From positions 4,872,227 through 4,936,226 of the forward strand of contig NZ_JAUSVL010000001.1 of assembly GCF_030814695.1 (NCBI RefSeq): a DNA stretch of 64,000 bases. Reading direction: 5' to 3'. The notes beneath the pieces are model-generated. The model did no database searches. It was given only the letters and a program-made list of their open reading frames with translations, and was not told where the DNA came from. Positions 27,418 to 36,032 of this stretch are shown here, in pieces; position 1 is the first letter of the stretch; every line of letters starts with the position of its first letter. Both the position numbers and the translations under genes were made by a program. The DNA comes from Oligosphaera ethanolica. Lineage in GTDB: Bacteria > Verrucomicrobiota > Lentisphaeria > Oligosphaerales > Oligosphaeraceae.

Positions 27418-28722
27418 ATGACAACTACACGTTCTTTCTGTGTAGAGTTTATGTCACGCTCTGTTGCCAAGAGCATTCTTGGCGCTGCGCTGGTGCTGTT
27501 GGCGGCGCGCGGCGTGGCAGCTGACGACGTCCCGTACTGGCGTGGCCAAGGGCATCATGGTATTTACACTGAGCAGGGCACGCGTTCAACGTGGCCCGAG
27601 GGTGGTCCGGCGCAGCAGTGGAAGACGCCGGGTGTCGGCGCGGGTTATTCCTCGCCCGTCGTAGTAGGCCGACGGGTCTATGTCACTGGCTACAAAGAAC
27701 GTGATGGGCAGCGGGTGGAAATGCTCTGCTGCCTCGACCGCGATACCGGCGCCGTGCTGTGGCAGAGCGATTACGGCCAAGCGTGGAGTAAGGACTACCC
27801 CGGTTCGCGCAGCACGCCGACCTTCAGCAAGGGCGAAATTTTTGCCATCAGCGGTTCCGGGGAGGTGGCGAAGCTCGATGCGGCTAGCGGCGCGCTGCTC
27901 TGGAAGGTCAACGCCAAGCAGCTGTACAAGGGCGTCAATGGCGGCTGGGGCAGCGCCGAATCGCCGCTGGTTGATGATCGCGCGGTGTATTTTACCGCCG
28001 GCGGTTCACAGACGACCATGGTCGCGCTCAATCGCCTGGACGGCAGTGCGCTCTGGCAAAGCCGCTCGTTCAACGATAAGGCCAGCTACGTCAGTCCCAC
28101 CGAAATTATCCACAACGGTCAGCGGCAAATCGTCGGGGCAACGACCAATATGCTCTTCGGCATCAAACCCGAGAGTGGCGAACTGGCGTGGTCCTGTAAT
28201 TTTGGCCAGATACTGGACGGGGGCCGGACCATCAAGCGCTACGACATCATCGCCAACTCCATCGTCTATCGCGACGGCCGGCTACTCTTGTCCAACGGCT
28301 ACGGCCATGGCACGGCGATGTTCAAGCTCAATGACGATGCCAGCGCTGTGGAAACGCTGTGGACGAACCAGGACCTCAGCTCGCAGCACCATGGCTTTGT
28401 CTGGCTGGGCGACGTCATATACGGCGCTTCGCACAATCGCAAGTGGACCTGTGTTGATGCCGCGACGGGACGGACCCTGTTTTCCGAGCGGGTGCCGCAA
28501 CTGGGGCAGGCGCAGGTGATTGCCGTGGACGGTCGGCTACTGGTCTATGACTCTGAGCGCGGCAATGTCATTCTTGCCAAAGCCGAGACCGGCGCCCTCG
28601 CGGAAATCTGCCGTTTTGTCATCCGTGATGGCGAGCAGCAACACTGGTGCCACCCGGTGGTCGCCGGTGGCGTCCTCTATCTGCGTCGCGGCGATGTCGC
28701 CATGGCCTATGACCTGAAATGA
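27418..28722 (+). CDS. PQQ-like beta-propeller repeat protein, exported
   Basis: 434 aa from ATG 27418, ten bases after TGAGGA. A signal peptide ends near VLLAARGVAADD. Repeated blades follow the AxDxxTGxxxW pattern: CLDRDTGAVLWQSD, KLDAASGALLWKV, ALNRLDGSALWQS, GIKPESGELAWSC, CVDAATGRTLFSE. The sequence after the signal (PYWRGQGHHGIYTEQG) matches periplasmic PQQ-fold proteins of the PVC group. Such propellers act as scaffolds (as in BamB) or bind sugars; no quinone-dehydrogenase catalytic residues are evident. Confidence 0.92.
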   Translation: MTTTRSFCVEFMSRSVAKSILGAALVLLAARGVAADDVPYWRGQGHHGIYTEQGTRSTWPEGGPAQQWKTPGVGAGYSSPVVVGRRVYVTGYKERDGQRVEMLCCLDRDTGAVLWQSDYGQAWSKDYPGSRSTPTFSKGEIFAISGSGEVAKLDAASGALLWKVNAKQLYKGVNGGWGSAESPLVDDRAVYFTAGGSQTTMVALNRLDGSALWQSRSFNDKASYVSPTEIIHNGQRQIVGATTNMLFGIKPESGELAWSCNFGQILDGGRTIKRYDIIANSIVYRDGRLLLSNGYGHGTAMFKLNDDASAVETLWTNQDLSSQHHGFVWLGDVIYGASHNRKWTCVDAATGRTLFSERVPQLGQAQVIAVDGRLLVYDSERGNVILAKAETGALAEICRFVIRDGEQQHWCHPVVAGGVLYLRRGDVAMAYDLK

Positions 28723-28731
28723 CGCTTCGCG

Positions 28732-28767
28732 CGCTTGGCGGTGGACATGATATTCCGCCGTCAAGCG
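28732..28767. terminator. Possible bidirectional terminator hairpin
   Basis: Imperfect inverted repeat CGCTTGGCGG ... CCGCCGTCAAGCG between two converging genes. The stem has a bulge and no T-run. Confidence 0.3.
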
Positions 28768-28799
28768 TTGTGGCTATGGTGGACGCCGAGTGTTGCTAA

Positions 28800-29438
28800 T
28801 TAGATGGTTGGTCGATAGCCGGCACAGATTTCCGGCTTGTTGACCATGCTGTCGGCGTCGCTGATTTCACGAATGACCTTGCAGGGCACGCCGGCGGCGA
28901 GGGAATTGGCGGGAATATCGCGGGTGACGACGCTGCCGGCGCCGATCACGCAGTTGTCGCCGATGCTGACGCCGGGGCAGACCACGACGTTTGCGCCCAG
29001 CCAGCAGTCCTTGCCGATGTTCACCGGCTTGGCGTAGCAGAGGTGTTTTGGGTTGCCGGCTTGGTCGTACATGACCCGGCGCTCATTGGGCAGCAGCGGA
29101 TGCACGGGGGTGACAATGGTCACGTTCGGGCCGAAATTGCAGTCGTCGCCAATGCTGACCGGCGCGTCGTCCTGCACCGTCAAGTTGTAATTGAAAAAGC
29201 AGCGTTTGCCAATTCGCGTATGGCGGCCGTAGTGGAAGAAGATCGGCCCCTGCATGAAACTACCCTCGCCAAATTCGGCCAGGATGAGCTTGGTCAGATG
29301 TTGGCGGACTTCCACGTCGTCTTCGTTGGTCCGGCTGTACTCGGCGCTGAGTTTGTGTGAACGCAACTTGATCGCCTTGAGTTCTGGGTCGCCGGGGCTG
29401 AATAACACGCCTGCGAATATCTTCGCTTCCTCTGACAT
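28800..29438 (-). CDS. Sugar O-acetyltransferase, maltose/galactoside type
   Basis: 212 aa from ATG 29438, preceded by AAAGGA; upstream in-frame codons give an unrelated leader. Left-handed beta-helix hexapeptide repeats are clear (IGKRCFFNYNLTVQD, IGDDCNFGPNVTIVTPVHP, IGKDCWLGANVVVCPGVSIGDNCVIGAGSVV). The catalytic His is in TPVHPL. The N-terminal helix (ELKAIKLRSHKLSAEYSRTN) is that of the Maa/LacA family. Acetyl-CoA is the donor and a mono- or oligosaccharide the acceptor. Cytoplasmic trimer expected. Confidence 0.93.
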   Translation of the reverse strand: MSEEAKIFAGVLFSPGDPELKAIKLRSHKLSAEYSRTNEDDVEVRQHLTKLILAEFGEGSFMQGPIFFHYGRHTRIGKRCFFNYNLTVQDDAPVSIGDDCNFGPNVTIVTPVHPLLPNERRVMYDQAGNPKHLCYAKPVNIGKDCWLGANVVVCPGVSIGDNCVIGAGSVVTRDIPANSLAAGVPCKVIREISDADSMVNKPEICAGYRPTI

Positions 29439-30130
29439 GGATGGTCCTTTCCTGATTGGCTGAAGGGGGGGGCTATTGACCCGTACATTGGTCGCGGCGA
29501 AAGCGGTGGTTTTTGGCCGCCCTTGAACATAGGGCCAAGACGCCGGCATGCAAAGTAGCCAGGGCAGAAATTGTGCGTACGCCGTAATCGGTCTGTGATT
29601 GATAACCAAAACTGTGATGCCTCTACGAGGCACTGTCTGTTGGCGGCTGCGTCCCCAGGCTAAAGCCTGGGGTTAAGCATGGTTAAGTGCCTACGGCGCA
29701 AAAACATGGATATTGAATGACGGTGGTTTTCGGCCCGAACCGGACAAAGCAAGTCGTCAGATCGGCCAAGTTCGGCCCCGAGGGCCGCGCCATGCATAAT
29801 CCCGGGTGAGGCACCTGGTGAGGAGTTTGCCGCTTCGCGGCCAGGGATGCCGGGGCGCGCTTGGCTCCGCCTGCTGGCGTCATGAGACGGCGCGGGCTGA
29901 AAGCCCGCACCACGGCCGAGAGACGGGCGCGGGACGCATCGGAAAACGGGCGCGCTTGGCTCCGCATACAGCGGGAAAGGCTGGTATCAATGAGCAAGGA
30001 CTTACTTAGCGGCTAGCAGTCGCATGCCGCATGTCGTGTTTTTGCCGAAAAAAGGATTACACTACGGGCGCGAAAAACACTATTTTCCGAGATCGTGTAT
30101 AGGATATGCAAGCAGGATGGCGGTTTTGAA
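29439..30130. other. Non-coding interval with small hairpins
   Basis: No convincing gene in about 690 bp. Visible items are the hairpin CCCCAGGCTAAAGCCTGGGG near 29654, the hairpin GCGGGCTGAAAGCCCGC near 29893, and the direct repeat GCGCGCTTGGCTCCGC at about 29855 and 29949. A piece resembling family B (TTGCCGCTTCGCGGCCAGGG) is at about 29828. Confidence 0.6.
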
Positions 30131-30871
30131 ATGGCAGAAGTACTCGTGCGCTCAGTAAAGAAGGCCCTGGATGCCCTCGATGTGATTGTCGAAGGCGCGG
30201 TATCGGGCGAGGGCGTTGGTCTCAGTGACATCGCGGCGGTGTTGGACGAGAAAATGCCCACCTTGCGTAATATCCTCAAGACTATGGAGCACTGCGAGTA
30301 CGTCGCCCGGGATGGCCGGCGTTACGTTCCTGGGGCGAAATGCAGCGATATCTACCGCAGCGCCCAGAGCAGGAAACTGCTGGCGACCCTGGATCCGCAG
30401 TTACGAGCACTCGCGGCCAAAATAGGCGAATCGCTGGTGCTGTGCACCTTCATCCATGGGCAGCGCGTGTTGCTCGGGCGCTATCCGGGCTCCAATCCCG
30501 TCAGCGTGAACATTGGCGTCGCCGAGTACAAAACCGAGTATTCGCTGGTCACGACCCGCATTATGCTGGCGCAGGCGACGCCGACGGAACTCGACCTCTT
30601 CCGGCAACGCCACGGCGAGCCCGGACAAGAGTGGCCTGACGCCTGCCGGGGACATCTCGACAGCGCCCTCGCCAATCTGCGCTCGGCGGGCTTCGCGGTG
30701 GAAAAAAACAGCTCGTTCTGCGCGTTCGCCGTCGCCCTGCAGGACGCCAATGGCGCGCTGCTCGGTGCCGCCGGCGCCTACGCGCCAACGTTCCGCATGA
30801 CGGCGCAAAGCGAAGAGCAACTCGTCGCCGCGCTCAAACAACTGGCCGCCACCACCCACAAGACGCTCTGA
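30131..30871 (+). CDS. IclR-family transcriptional regulator
   Basis: 246 aa from ATG 30131. The N-terminal winged helix is SVKKALDALDVIVEG...GLSDIAAVLDEKMPTLRNILKTMEHCEYVARDG, and a GAF-like effector domain covers the remainder (RALAAKIGESLVLCTFIHGQRVLLGRYPG). IclR proteins respond to small carbon-source metabolites. The target is not identifiable because no adjacent catabolic operon is closely linked: upstream is the hairpin-rich interval, downstream a repeat region. Confidence 0.85.
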   Translation: MAEVLVRSVKKALDALDVIVEGAVSGEGVGLSDIAAVLDEKMPTLRNILKTMEHCEYVARDGRRYVPGAKCSDIYRSAQSRKLLATLDPQLRALAAKIGESLVLCTFIHGQRVLLGRYPGSNPVSVNIGVAEYKTEYSLVTTRIMLAQATPTELDLFRQRHGEPGQEWPDACRGHLDSALANLRSAGFAVEKNSSFCAFAVALQDANGALLGAAGAYAPTFRMTAQSEEQLVAALKQLAATTHKTL

Positions 30872-31143
30872 TTGTATCCCCTTTTTTTGTCCGCAGATGA
30901 CGCAGATTCACGCAGATTTCATTTTTATACTCGGTGTCGGGAATCGGTCAGCCATTGATAATAGCTGGGACCGTGGTGACGCCTGGGACCGATGGGACTA
31001 ATTGGCGACTGTGCGCTGTGGCGAGGACTCACGGACTCATGAGGCATGATCCCATGGATTGGACTGTGGGGACTTTTGGGACTGTGGGGAATGACGCCTT
31101 GGACGCTGGGGACTGCTTGAGGACCTCTTGGACTCCTATGAAA

Positions 31144-31545
31144 CCCGCAGCCGCAAAGGTCGGCGGAAATCAAGGTCAAATGGTTGGGCAGCGGTTGGCC
31201 GTGGGTTTCCTGCAAATTGTCCTCGGAGTTTTCCCCACTGGGGGGGGACTTACCGATTACGTCTCTCGGCCGTGGAGTGGGCGTCTCGCCCACTCCGACA
31301 AGACGGCTCATTAAACCGTCCTCGTCATCCACGCCGACCGTACCCGGCCCGTCTCCCCCGCCGCACGAGCCGTGCGCACAGCGGCTAGAAGCCGCTGCTA
31401 CTCTGGGCCCGCCATGACTCCGCTGCCGCAAAGGTCGGCGGAAATCAAGGTCGAATGGCTGGGCGGCGGTTGGCCGTGTGGGTTTCCTGCAAATTGTCCC
31501 CGGTGTTTTCCCCACCGGGGGGGTACTGACCGATTGCCGGTGTCG
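31144..31545. repeat. Repeat family C, copy 1 (about 400 bp)
   Basis: Contains two direct sub-repeats of ~115 bp (31144-31257 and 31420-31540), each starting near GCCGCAAAGGTCGGCGGAAA and including GGTTTCCTGCAAATTGTCC. Between them is a ~160-bp segment with hairpins GGAGTGGGCG...CGCCCACTCC and CAGCGGCTAGAAGCCGCTG. The second sub-repeat and the middle recur in opposite orientation at 38997-39320. Just upstream, 31050-31140 is a degenerate low-complexity run of TGGGGACT-like words. Confidence 0.85.
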
Positions 31546-31567
31546 CCTGCGGACAATTTCGGGGTGT

Positions 31568-31624
31568 TTGACAGCGGCAAAAGTTCATCTATAATTAACG
31601 ACGTTCATTATTGTTTAAATAAAC
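31568..31624 (+). promoter_or_regulatory. Near-consensus sigma70 promoter with palindrome in the leader
   Basis: TTGACA at 31568-31573, 16-bp spacer, TATAAT at 31590-31595. Downstream, GTTTAAATAAAC (31613-31624) is a perfect inverted repeat with a 2-base centre, well placed for an operator. It drives the iron-sulfur gene at 31678. This AT-rich patch stands out in a GC-rich region. Confidence 0.65.
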
Positions 31625-31677
31625 TTGTGTTTTGCGTGTCTTGGCCAGTAAGAAAAGAACGACTTGGGAGACGACAG

Positions 31678-34002
31678 ATGGATGTTAAGGAAGCGATCAA
31701 GAGTTATGCGTATGGGCTAGGTGCGGATCTAATTGGTTTTGGCGACATCGGGCGTTGCCGGCATGCTCCGCCGATGATGAGCCCGCAGGGGCTGTTTCCC
31801 GGTGCCAAGACGGTGATCGTGATGGGGATTCACCATCCGGATGCGTGTATTGAGCTTGGTGGCGAAGAGCATCCGCAAAAGATCGGCGCCTATTCGGTGC
31901 AGTATCTGATGAATTCGCGGTTGGACGAGTTGTCCTATCGCTTGGCGACGCGGATTGAAGAGCTCGGATATGGCGCGATTCCGATTTGTTCGAGTAACAT
32001 CTGGCGTTACAACCAGTACAAGGACCTCAAGGCGGTTTTTGCACCGGACGTCAGCCACATTTACATGTCGGTGGTCGCCGGCTTGTCCGACATGGGCTAC
32101 AACGGCTTGGCGTTGACGCCCGAGTACGGCGCGCGCAACCGCTTTGTGACCGTGATTACCGACATGGAGATCGCGCCCGACCCGTTGATTCCGCCGGGGA
32201 CGATCTGCGACAAGTGCATGCTCTGCCGCAAGCACTGCCCGAGCCTGGCCCTGTCCAAAGAACTCGACGGCGAGAAGGTGCTGCGCATTGACGACTACGA
32301 GTACCGCTTCGCCAACAAGAATCTCTGGCGCTGTGCCTGGGGCGAGCATTTTGATCTCGATCTTGATCTGGAGATTCCTGAGAAAGTTACCGAAGAAGTG
32401 ATTGTCGATAACGTGAAGAAATACGGCGTGCGCAGTGGCGAGATGGGGCAGTGCCTGAAGTTCTGCGTGCCGCGGGCAGTGCGCAGCTTCGACAAGAGCT
32501 ATTCGAAGACGCCAATGCGTCGCTATGCGATACAGTGGGATGAGACGATTGAGTCGCGGGCCGTTACCGACAAGCTGATCAATGACTGCTACAAGAAAGA
32601 CATTGAATACGTGGTCGTGCAGTCTGCCGCCAGCCTGAAAGCGCAAGGCATCGACATTGCCGATATGCTGCCGGGCGCGGAAAGCGCCATCACGCTGGTG
32701 CGGTCGGTGCCGACGGCGCTCGGCGCCACGCGCGATGAGGCCGCGCGGGCGGCGTTTTGCAGCGCGACGGATTATCATATCGACTCGGTTGGTTACGATT
32801 TGACCCGCGACATCGAGTTTTATGGCTTCCGTTCGCTGATGACCATTGCCGCCAGTGCCTCGCATTACGACCCAATGGGTCTCACGCCAGTCAATCGCCA
32901 GATTGGCGACAAGCTCTTTGGTGCCGAAGCCGGCAAGGCCTGGCGTTTCAACACCGTCTTCACGCGCAAGAAATTTGCCGAACGTCCTTTTGCGCCGCCG
33001 GCGTCGGCGTCGCGGGCCTGTGTGCCGACGGCGTACCGGCATGGCGCCGACCTGACTGGCGTGCTGAAGGACTACGCGAAGTCGGTTGGTGCCGACCTGG
33101 TGGGCGTCGCCTCGGCGGCGCGCATTGTGTCGATCGCAGCCCAGCTCAAACCGATTTACGACGGCCAGATCAGTCTCAAGGCTGTGGATAAGGCCCATCC
33201 CTTCACGGAGTGGAATCCCCAGATCAGCGAAGAGCCGCTGAAAGTCCTGACGGCAGCGGATTATGTGCCCAATGCCAAGTCGGTGCTGGTCATTGGTCTG
33301 CGCTACCACGAGAAGGTCGTGGAGTTCGCCACCAAGCCACCGGCCGAGGCGGTGGGTCCCTATGCTTTCCAGAGCTACGTCACCCGTTGGCAGGGCGGCT
33401 TGATGGCCGCAAAGATCGTGCAGAAGCTCCAGCAACTGGGCTATCAGGCGGTCATGACGGCCGATCTGATGGGCCTGGGCAGCGCCATCGCCAGCCCGCG
33501 CGGTTATATCGAGGACCAGTTCTGTAACCGCTTCGCCGCAGTGGCCGCCGGTCTGGGCACCATCAGCCGCGCCGGACGCGTGGTCACCCGCGATTTCGGC
33601 ATCCGCCAGCGCTTCATCGCCATTGTCACGGACGCCGCGCTGACGCCCGATGCCCTGCAGGATGCCACCGCCGAGCTCTGCAAGAGCTGCGACGATCTCT
33701 GCGTCAAGGCCTGCCCGACGGCCGCCATTAGCAGCGATGTCGTGCAATTCCAGTGCGAGGGCGTGACCTACGCATACAATCGCATCGACAACAGACGCTG
33801 CGACTGGAGCAAGCGCTACGCGCTGGCCGGCGACAGCGGCTTCAAATTCCTCGGGTCCAAATTGGACGAAGTACCCGAGGGCGATATCGACGCCGAGAAG
33901 TTGGCGACGGCCCTCAAGAAGCACGACCCGATCAAGAAATACCGCCCGGTGGCCTGCGAGCCCTGTGTGCTGGTGTGCCCCTACGCTCGCGCGCAGAAGT
34001 AG
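31678..34002 (+). CDS. Tandemly duplicated QueG-like 4Fe-4S protein
   Basis: 774 aa, about twice the length of epoxyqueuosine reductase (QueG). ATG 31678 has GGGAG upstream. Half 1 (1-~440) starts VKEAIKSYAYGLGADLIGFGDIGRCRHAP and has ferredoxin-type CDKCMLCRKHCPSLAL near residue 177. Half 2 (~470-774) repeats the theme: LKDYAKSVGADLVGVASAARI, then CKSCDDLCVKACPTAAI near 668 and a final CEPCVLVCPYA near 760. The QueG queuine-pocket residues are not obvious, so a different cobamide- or iron-sulfur-dependent reduction is possible. No partner gene in an operon. Confidence 0.8.
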   Translation: MDVKEAIKSYAYGLGADLIGFGDIGRCRHAPPMMSPQGLFPGAKTVIVMGIHHPDACIELGGEEHPQKIGAYSVQYLMNSRLDELSYRLATRIEELGYGAIPICSSNIWRYNQYKDLKAVFAPDVSHIYMSVVAGLSDMGYNGLALTPEYGARNRFVTVITDMEIAPDPLIPPGTICDKCMLCRKHCPSLALSKELDGEKVLRIDDYEYRFANKNLWRCAWGEHFDLDLDLEIPEKVTEEVIVDNVKKYGVRSGEMGQCLKFCVPRAVRSFDKSYSKTPMRRYAIQWDETIESRAVTDKLINDCYKKDIEYVVVQSAASLKAQGIDIADMLPGAESAITLVRSVPTALGATRDEAARAAFCSATDYHIDSVGYDLTRDIEFYGFRSLMTIAASASHYDPMGLTPVNRQIGDKLFGAEAGKAWRFNTVFTRKKFAERPFAPPASASRACVPTAYRHGADLTGVLKDYAKSVGADLVGVASAARIVSIAAQLKPIYDGQISLKAVDKAHPFTEWNPQISEEPLKVLTAADYVPNAKSVLVIGLRYHEKVVEFATKPPAEAVGPYAFQSYVTRWQGGLMAAKIVQKLQQLGYQAVMTADLMGLGSAIASPRGYIEDQFCNRFAAVAAGLGTISRAGRVVTRDFGIRQRFIAIVTDAALTPDALQDATAELCKSCDDLCVKACPTAAISSDVVQFQCEGVTYAYNRIDNRRCDWSKRYALAGDSGFKFLGSKLDEVPEGDIDAEKLATALKKHDPIKKYRPVACEPCVLVCPYARAQK

Positions 34003-34305
34003 AGGGAGGTTTGTTTTGCGAGGGGAAGGAAATGGCTGTTAGCCATTTCCTTCCCCTCGCGCTCCCCTACCTATCCCATTTCTGGCGCTTGTCGTTGCCG
34101 CTGTCGCGGCTGCCGCCAAGCGCCGGGATGTGGGGAAGGCGAGGGCGGGAGGAGTGAGGTTTTGTGGGTGGGAGGGAAGGGAGTAAGTGAGTTTTGCGAG
34201 GGGAGGATTCATCTCCCGCTATTGATGTGGCGCTGATGTCTGATATATGGCTCAGGAAAAGCAGGTGAAGGCGGTCAGGACGGACAATCATTGCTGGGGG
34301 GCTTT
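34003..34305. mobile_element. Repeat family A, copy 3 (degenerate), overlapping a gene end
   Basis: Has the family palindrome GCGAGGGGAAGG ... CCTTCCCCTCGC with tip AAATGGCTGTTAGCCATTT, then CTCCCCTACCTATCCC. A second hairpin based on GGCGCTTG/CAAGCGCC occupies the place of the GCACATTGCGG hairpin of copies 4 and 5. The right end ...TGCTGGGGGGCTTTTCG matches the family end and runs into the last codons of the WYL-ankyrin gene (stop at 34288). Eroded termini prevent exact borders. Confidence 0.65.
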
Positions 34306-35997
34306 TCGTGTTGCCATTCGGCGCCGCGCGGCCATGGCCATGGCGTCCCTGATGAGGTGGCGGATCTCTTCGCGGACCGCCCGCTCATCGCAGCAACTGA
34401 GAGCGTCGCTGGCGTAATCAAGCAGACTGTGGCCGGCGTAATCGCGCTGTTTAAGGGCGCTTGGCTTCGCGAGGATATCCGGCAGCAATGGCAGTAGCCC
34501 GCGTTGTACGGCGAGCATCTGCGGCGTGACGCCGTCGTTGTTGACGCTGGTGGCCCATGACATCTTGGGCGCCAGCACCTGCCAGATTTCGCAGGGGTGT
34601 TTGGACAGCACGGCGTCATGGAGCAGGGTGTTGCCGTTGCTCGTGCGCAGTTGGGTGTTGGCGCCGTGGGCCAGTAACACGCGCAGAATTTCCGGCCGCG
34701 TGAGGTGGATGACCAGCGCGCAGCGGCCCTGATTGTCCACCACGTCGGGATTGGCGCCGTGCGCCAGCAGGCATTCGCAGAGTTCGGGGCTGATGGACTT
34801 GACCAGAATGGGCGCCAAGCCGCTGTTCTCTTCGGCATAGTCGGGCGGTGCGCCGTGTTCCAGCAGCAGCATGGCGATGTCGTCATCTTCCAGCAAGACG
34901 GCCTGCAGGAGGGGCGTTCGGCCAGTGTGGTCGCAGAAATGCGGTATGGCGTGGTGCCGCAGCAGGAGCTGGACTGCGGGGAGATTGCCGCGCAAAACGG
35001 CATGGAACAGCGCGGTGCGGCCTTGCGCGTCGTGGATATTGACCAGCACGCCCTGCTCAATGAAGTACTCCACCATGGGGATGGCGTCATCATCCAGCTC
35101 GTCGTTGTATTTGATCGCAGCCATGATCAGTGATTCTTTGTTGGCGGGCCGCAACTCGACGTCGGCGCCGGCGGCGACCAGGGTCTTGACCGCGGCGAGG
35201 GAATTTGCCCGGACGGCGTAATACAGCGCCGTGCGGCCGTCGTTGTCCGTCTTGTTGACCAGATCGCGGCAGGGCGTGAGCAGGAAGTGCACGACAGCGG
35301 CGTCACCGCCCTGGGCGCCTGCGTGCAGGATGGTTCGGCCAACGTCGTCCACGGCCAGGACGTCCGCGCCGTATTTGACCAGGGTTTTCACGACGTATAG
35401 GCCGCTGTAACTGGCGGCGACGTGAAGTGGGCTGACGCCGTATTTGCCTTCCGCATTGACATCGGCGCCGGCGGCGATGGCCTTGAGGACGCCGGCAAGG
35501 TCATTGAGGAAGCAGGCCGAGACCTGGGACAGGGTGGCGTTAATGTCGTAGCAATGGCTGGGGGCGTCGTCGGGGCACATGCGGGGCAGTTGGCGGTCAG
35601 CGGTGTTGTCCTCGCCGGGTGCGTTGTCGTGCTGATCGTAGACAATTAAGCCATGTTCCCAAGGCGGCAGATCGCGCTCTTGGTATATTTCGGCGATACC
35701 GCGTGGGCGGCCTTTGGCCTCGCTGCAGTGGGCTTTGCTGATGCGGTCCATGCGGAAGTGTCGTTCCTGCTGACGGAAGTAGCAATACCCGGCCAGATAC
35801 CACTGGTTGCTCCAGCTGAAGATGACTTCGGGGAGGACTTTGCGGTGACTGACCTGGCCCTTGTCGTCGCTGTAGTCAATGCGGACGATGTGGCAGGTTT
35901 TCAGGCCTCGCCAGAGAGCCTTGAAGATGTCGGCCGGAATGGCCTTCGGTATATGCGGCCGTTTTGAGTCCCGGTAGAAAAAACCGTCGTAGGTCAT
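34288..35997 (-). CDS. WYL-domain / ankyrin-repeat fusion protein
   Basis: 569 aa. Residues ~20-105 are a WYL domain (HIVRIDYSDDKGQVSHRKVLPEV, then WYLAGYCYFRQQERHFRMDRI). From ~150 to ~540 there are about ten ankyrin repeats (for example YGVSPLHVAASYSGLYVVKTLVKYGADV and DGRTALYYAVRANSLAAVKTLVAAGADV). There is no helix-turn-helix, unlike usual WYL regulators. WYL domains sense ligands or nucleic acid in phage-defence and DNA-damage regulators; ankyrins mediate protein contacts. This suggests a ligand-controlled adaptor. The last residues (RRRMATRKAPQQ) are encoded at the edge of repeat A copy 3. Confidence 0.88.
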   Translation of the reverse strand: MTYDGFFYRDSKRPHIPKAIPADIFKALWRGLKTCHIVRIDYSDDKGQVSHRKVLPEVIFSWSNQWYLAGYCYFRQQERHFRMDRISKAHCSEAKGRPRGIAEIYQERDLPPWEHGLIVYDQHDNAPGEDNTADRQLPRMCPDDAPSHCYDINATLSQVSACFLNDLAGVLKAIAAGADVNAEGKYGVSPLHVAASYSGLYVVKTLVKYGADVLAVDDVGRTILHAGAQGGDAAVVHFLLTPCRDLVNKTDNDGRTALYYAVRANSLAAVKTLVAAGADVELRPANKESLIMAAIKYNDELDDDAIPMVEYFIEQGVLVNIHDAQGRTALFHAVLRGNLPAVQLLLRHHAIPHFCDHTGRTPLLQAVLLEDDDIAMLLLEHGAPPDYAEENSGLAPILVKSISPELCECLLAHGANPDVVDNQGRCALVIHLTRPEILRVLLAHGANTQLRTSNGNTLLHDAVLSKHPCEIWQVLAPKMSWATSVNNDGVTPQMLAVQRGLLPLLPDILAKPSALKQRDYAGHSLLDYASDALSCCDERAVREEIRHLIRDAMAMAARRRMATRKAPQQ

Positions 35998-36032
35998 CGG
36001 GTCCCCCTCGGTTGTTGGACTACGTCGCGCGG

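Noticed and set aside
31372-31677. Extended N-terminus of the iron-sulfur protein
   Set aside because: The extra residues come from repeat C and the promoter; ATG 31678 has the ribosome-binding site and conserved start.
31729-33924. 731-codon open frame antisense to the iron-sulfur gene
   Set aside because: Shadow of a GC-rich gene; no domain, no ribosome-binding site, and the sense frame has clear motifs.
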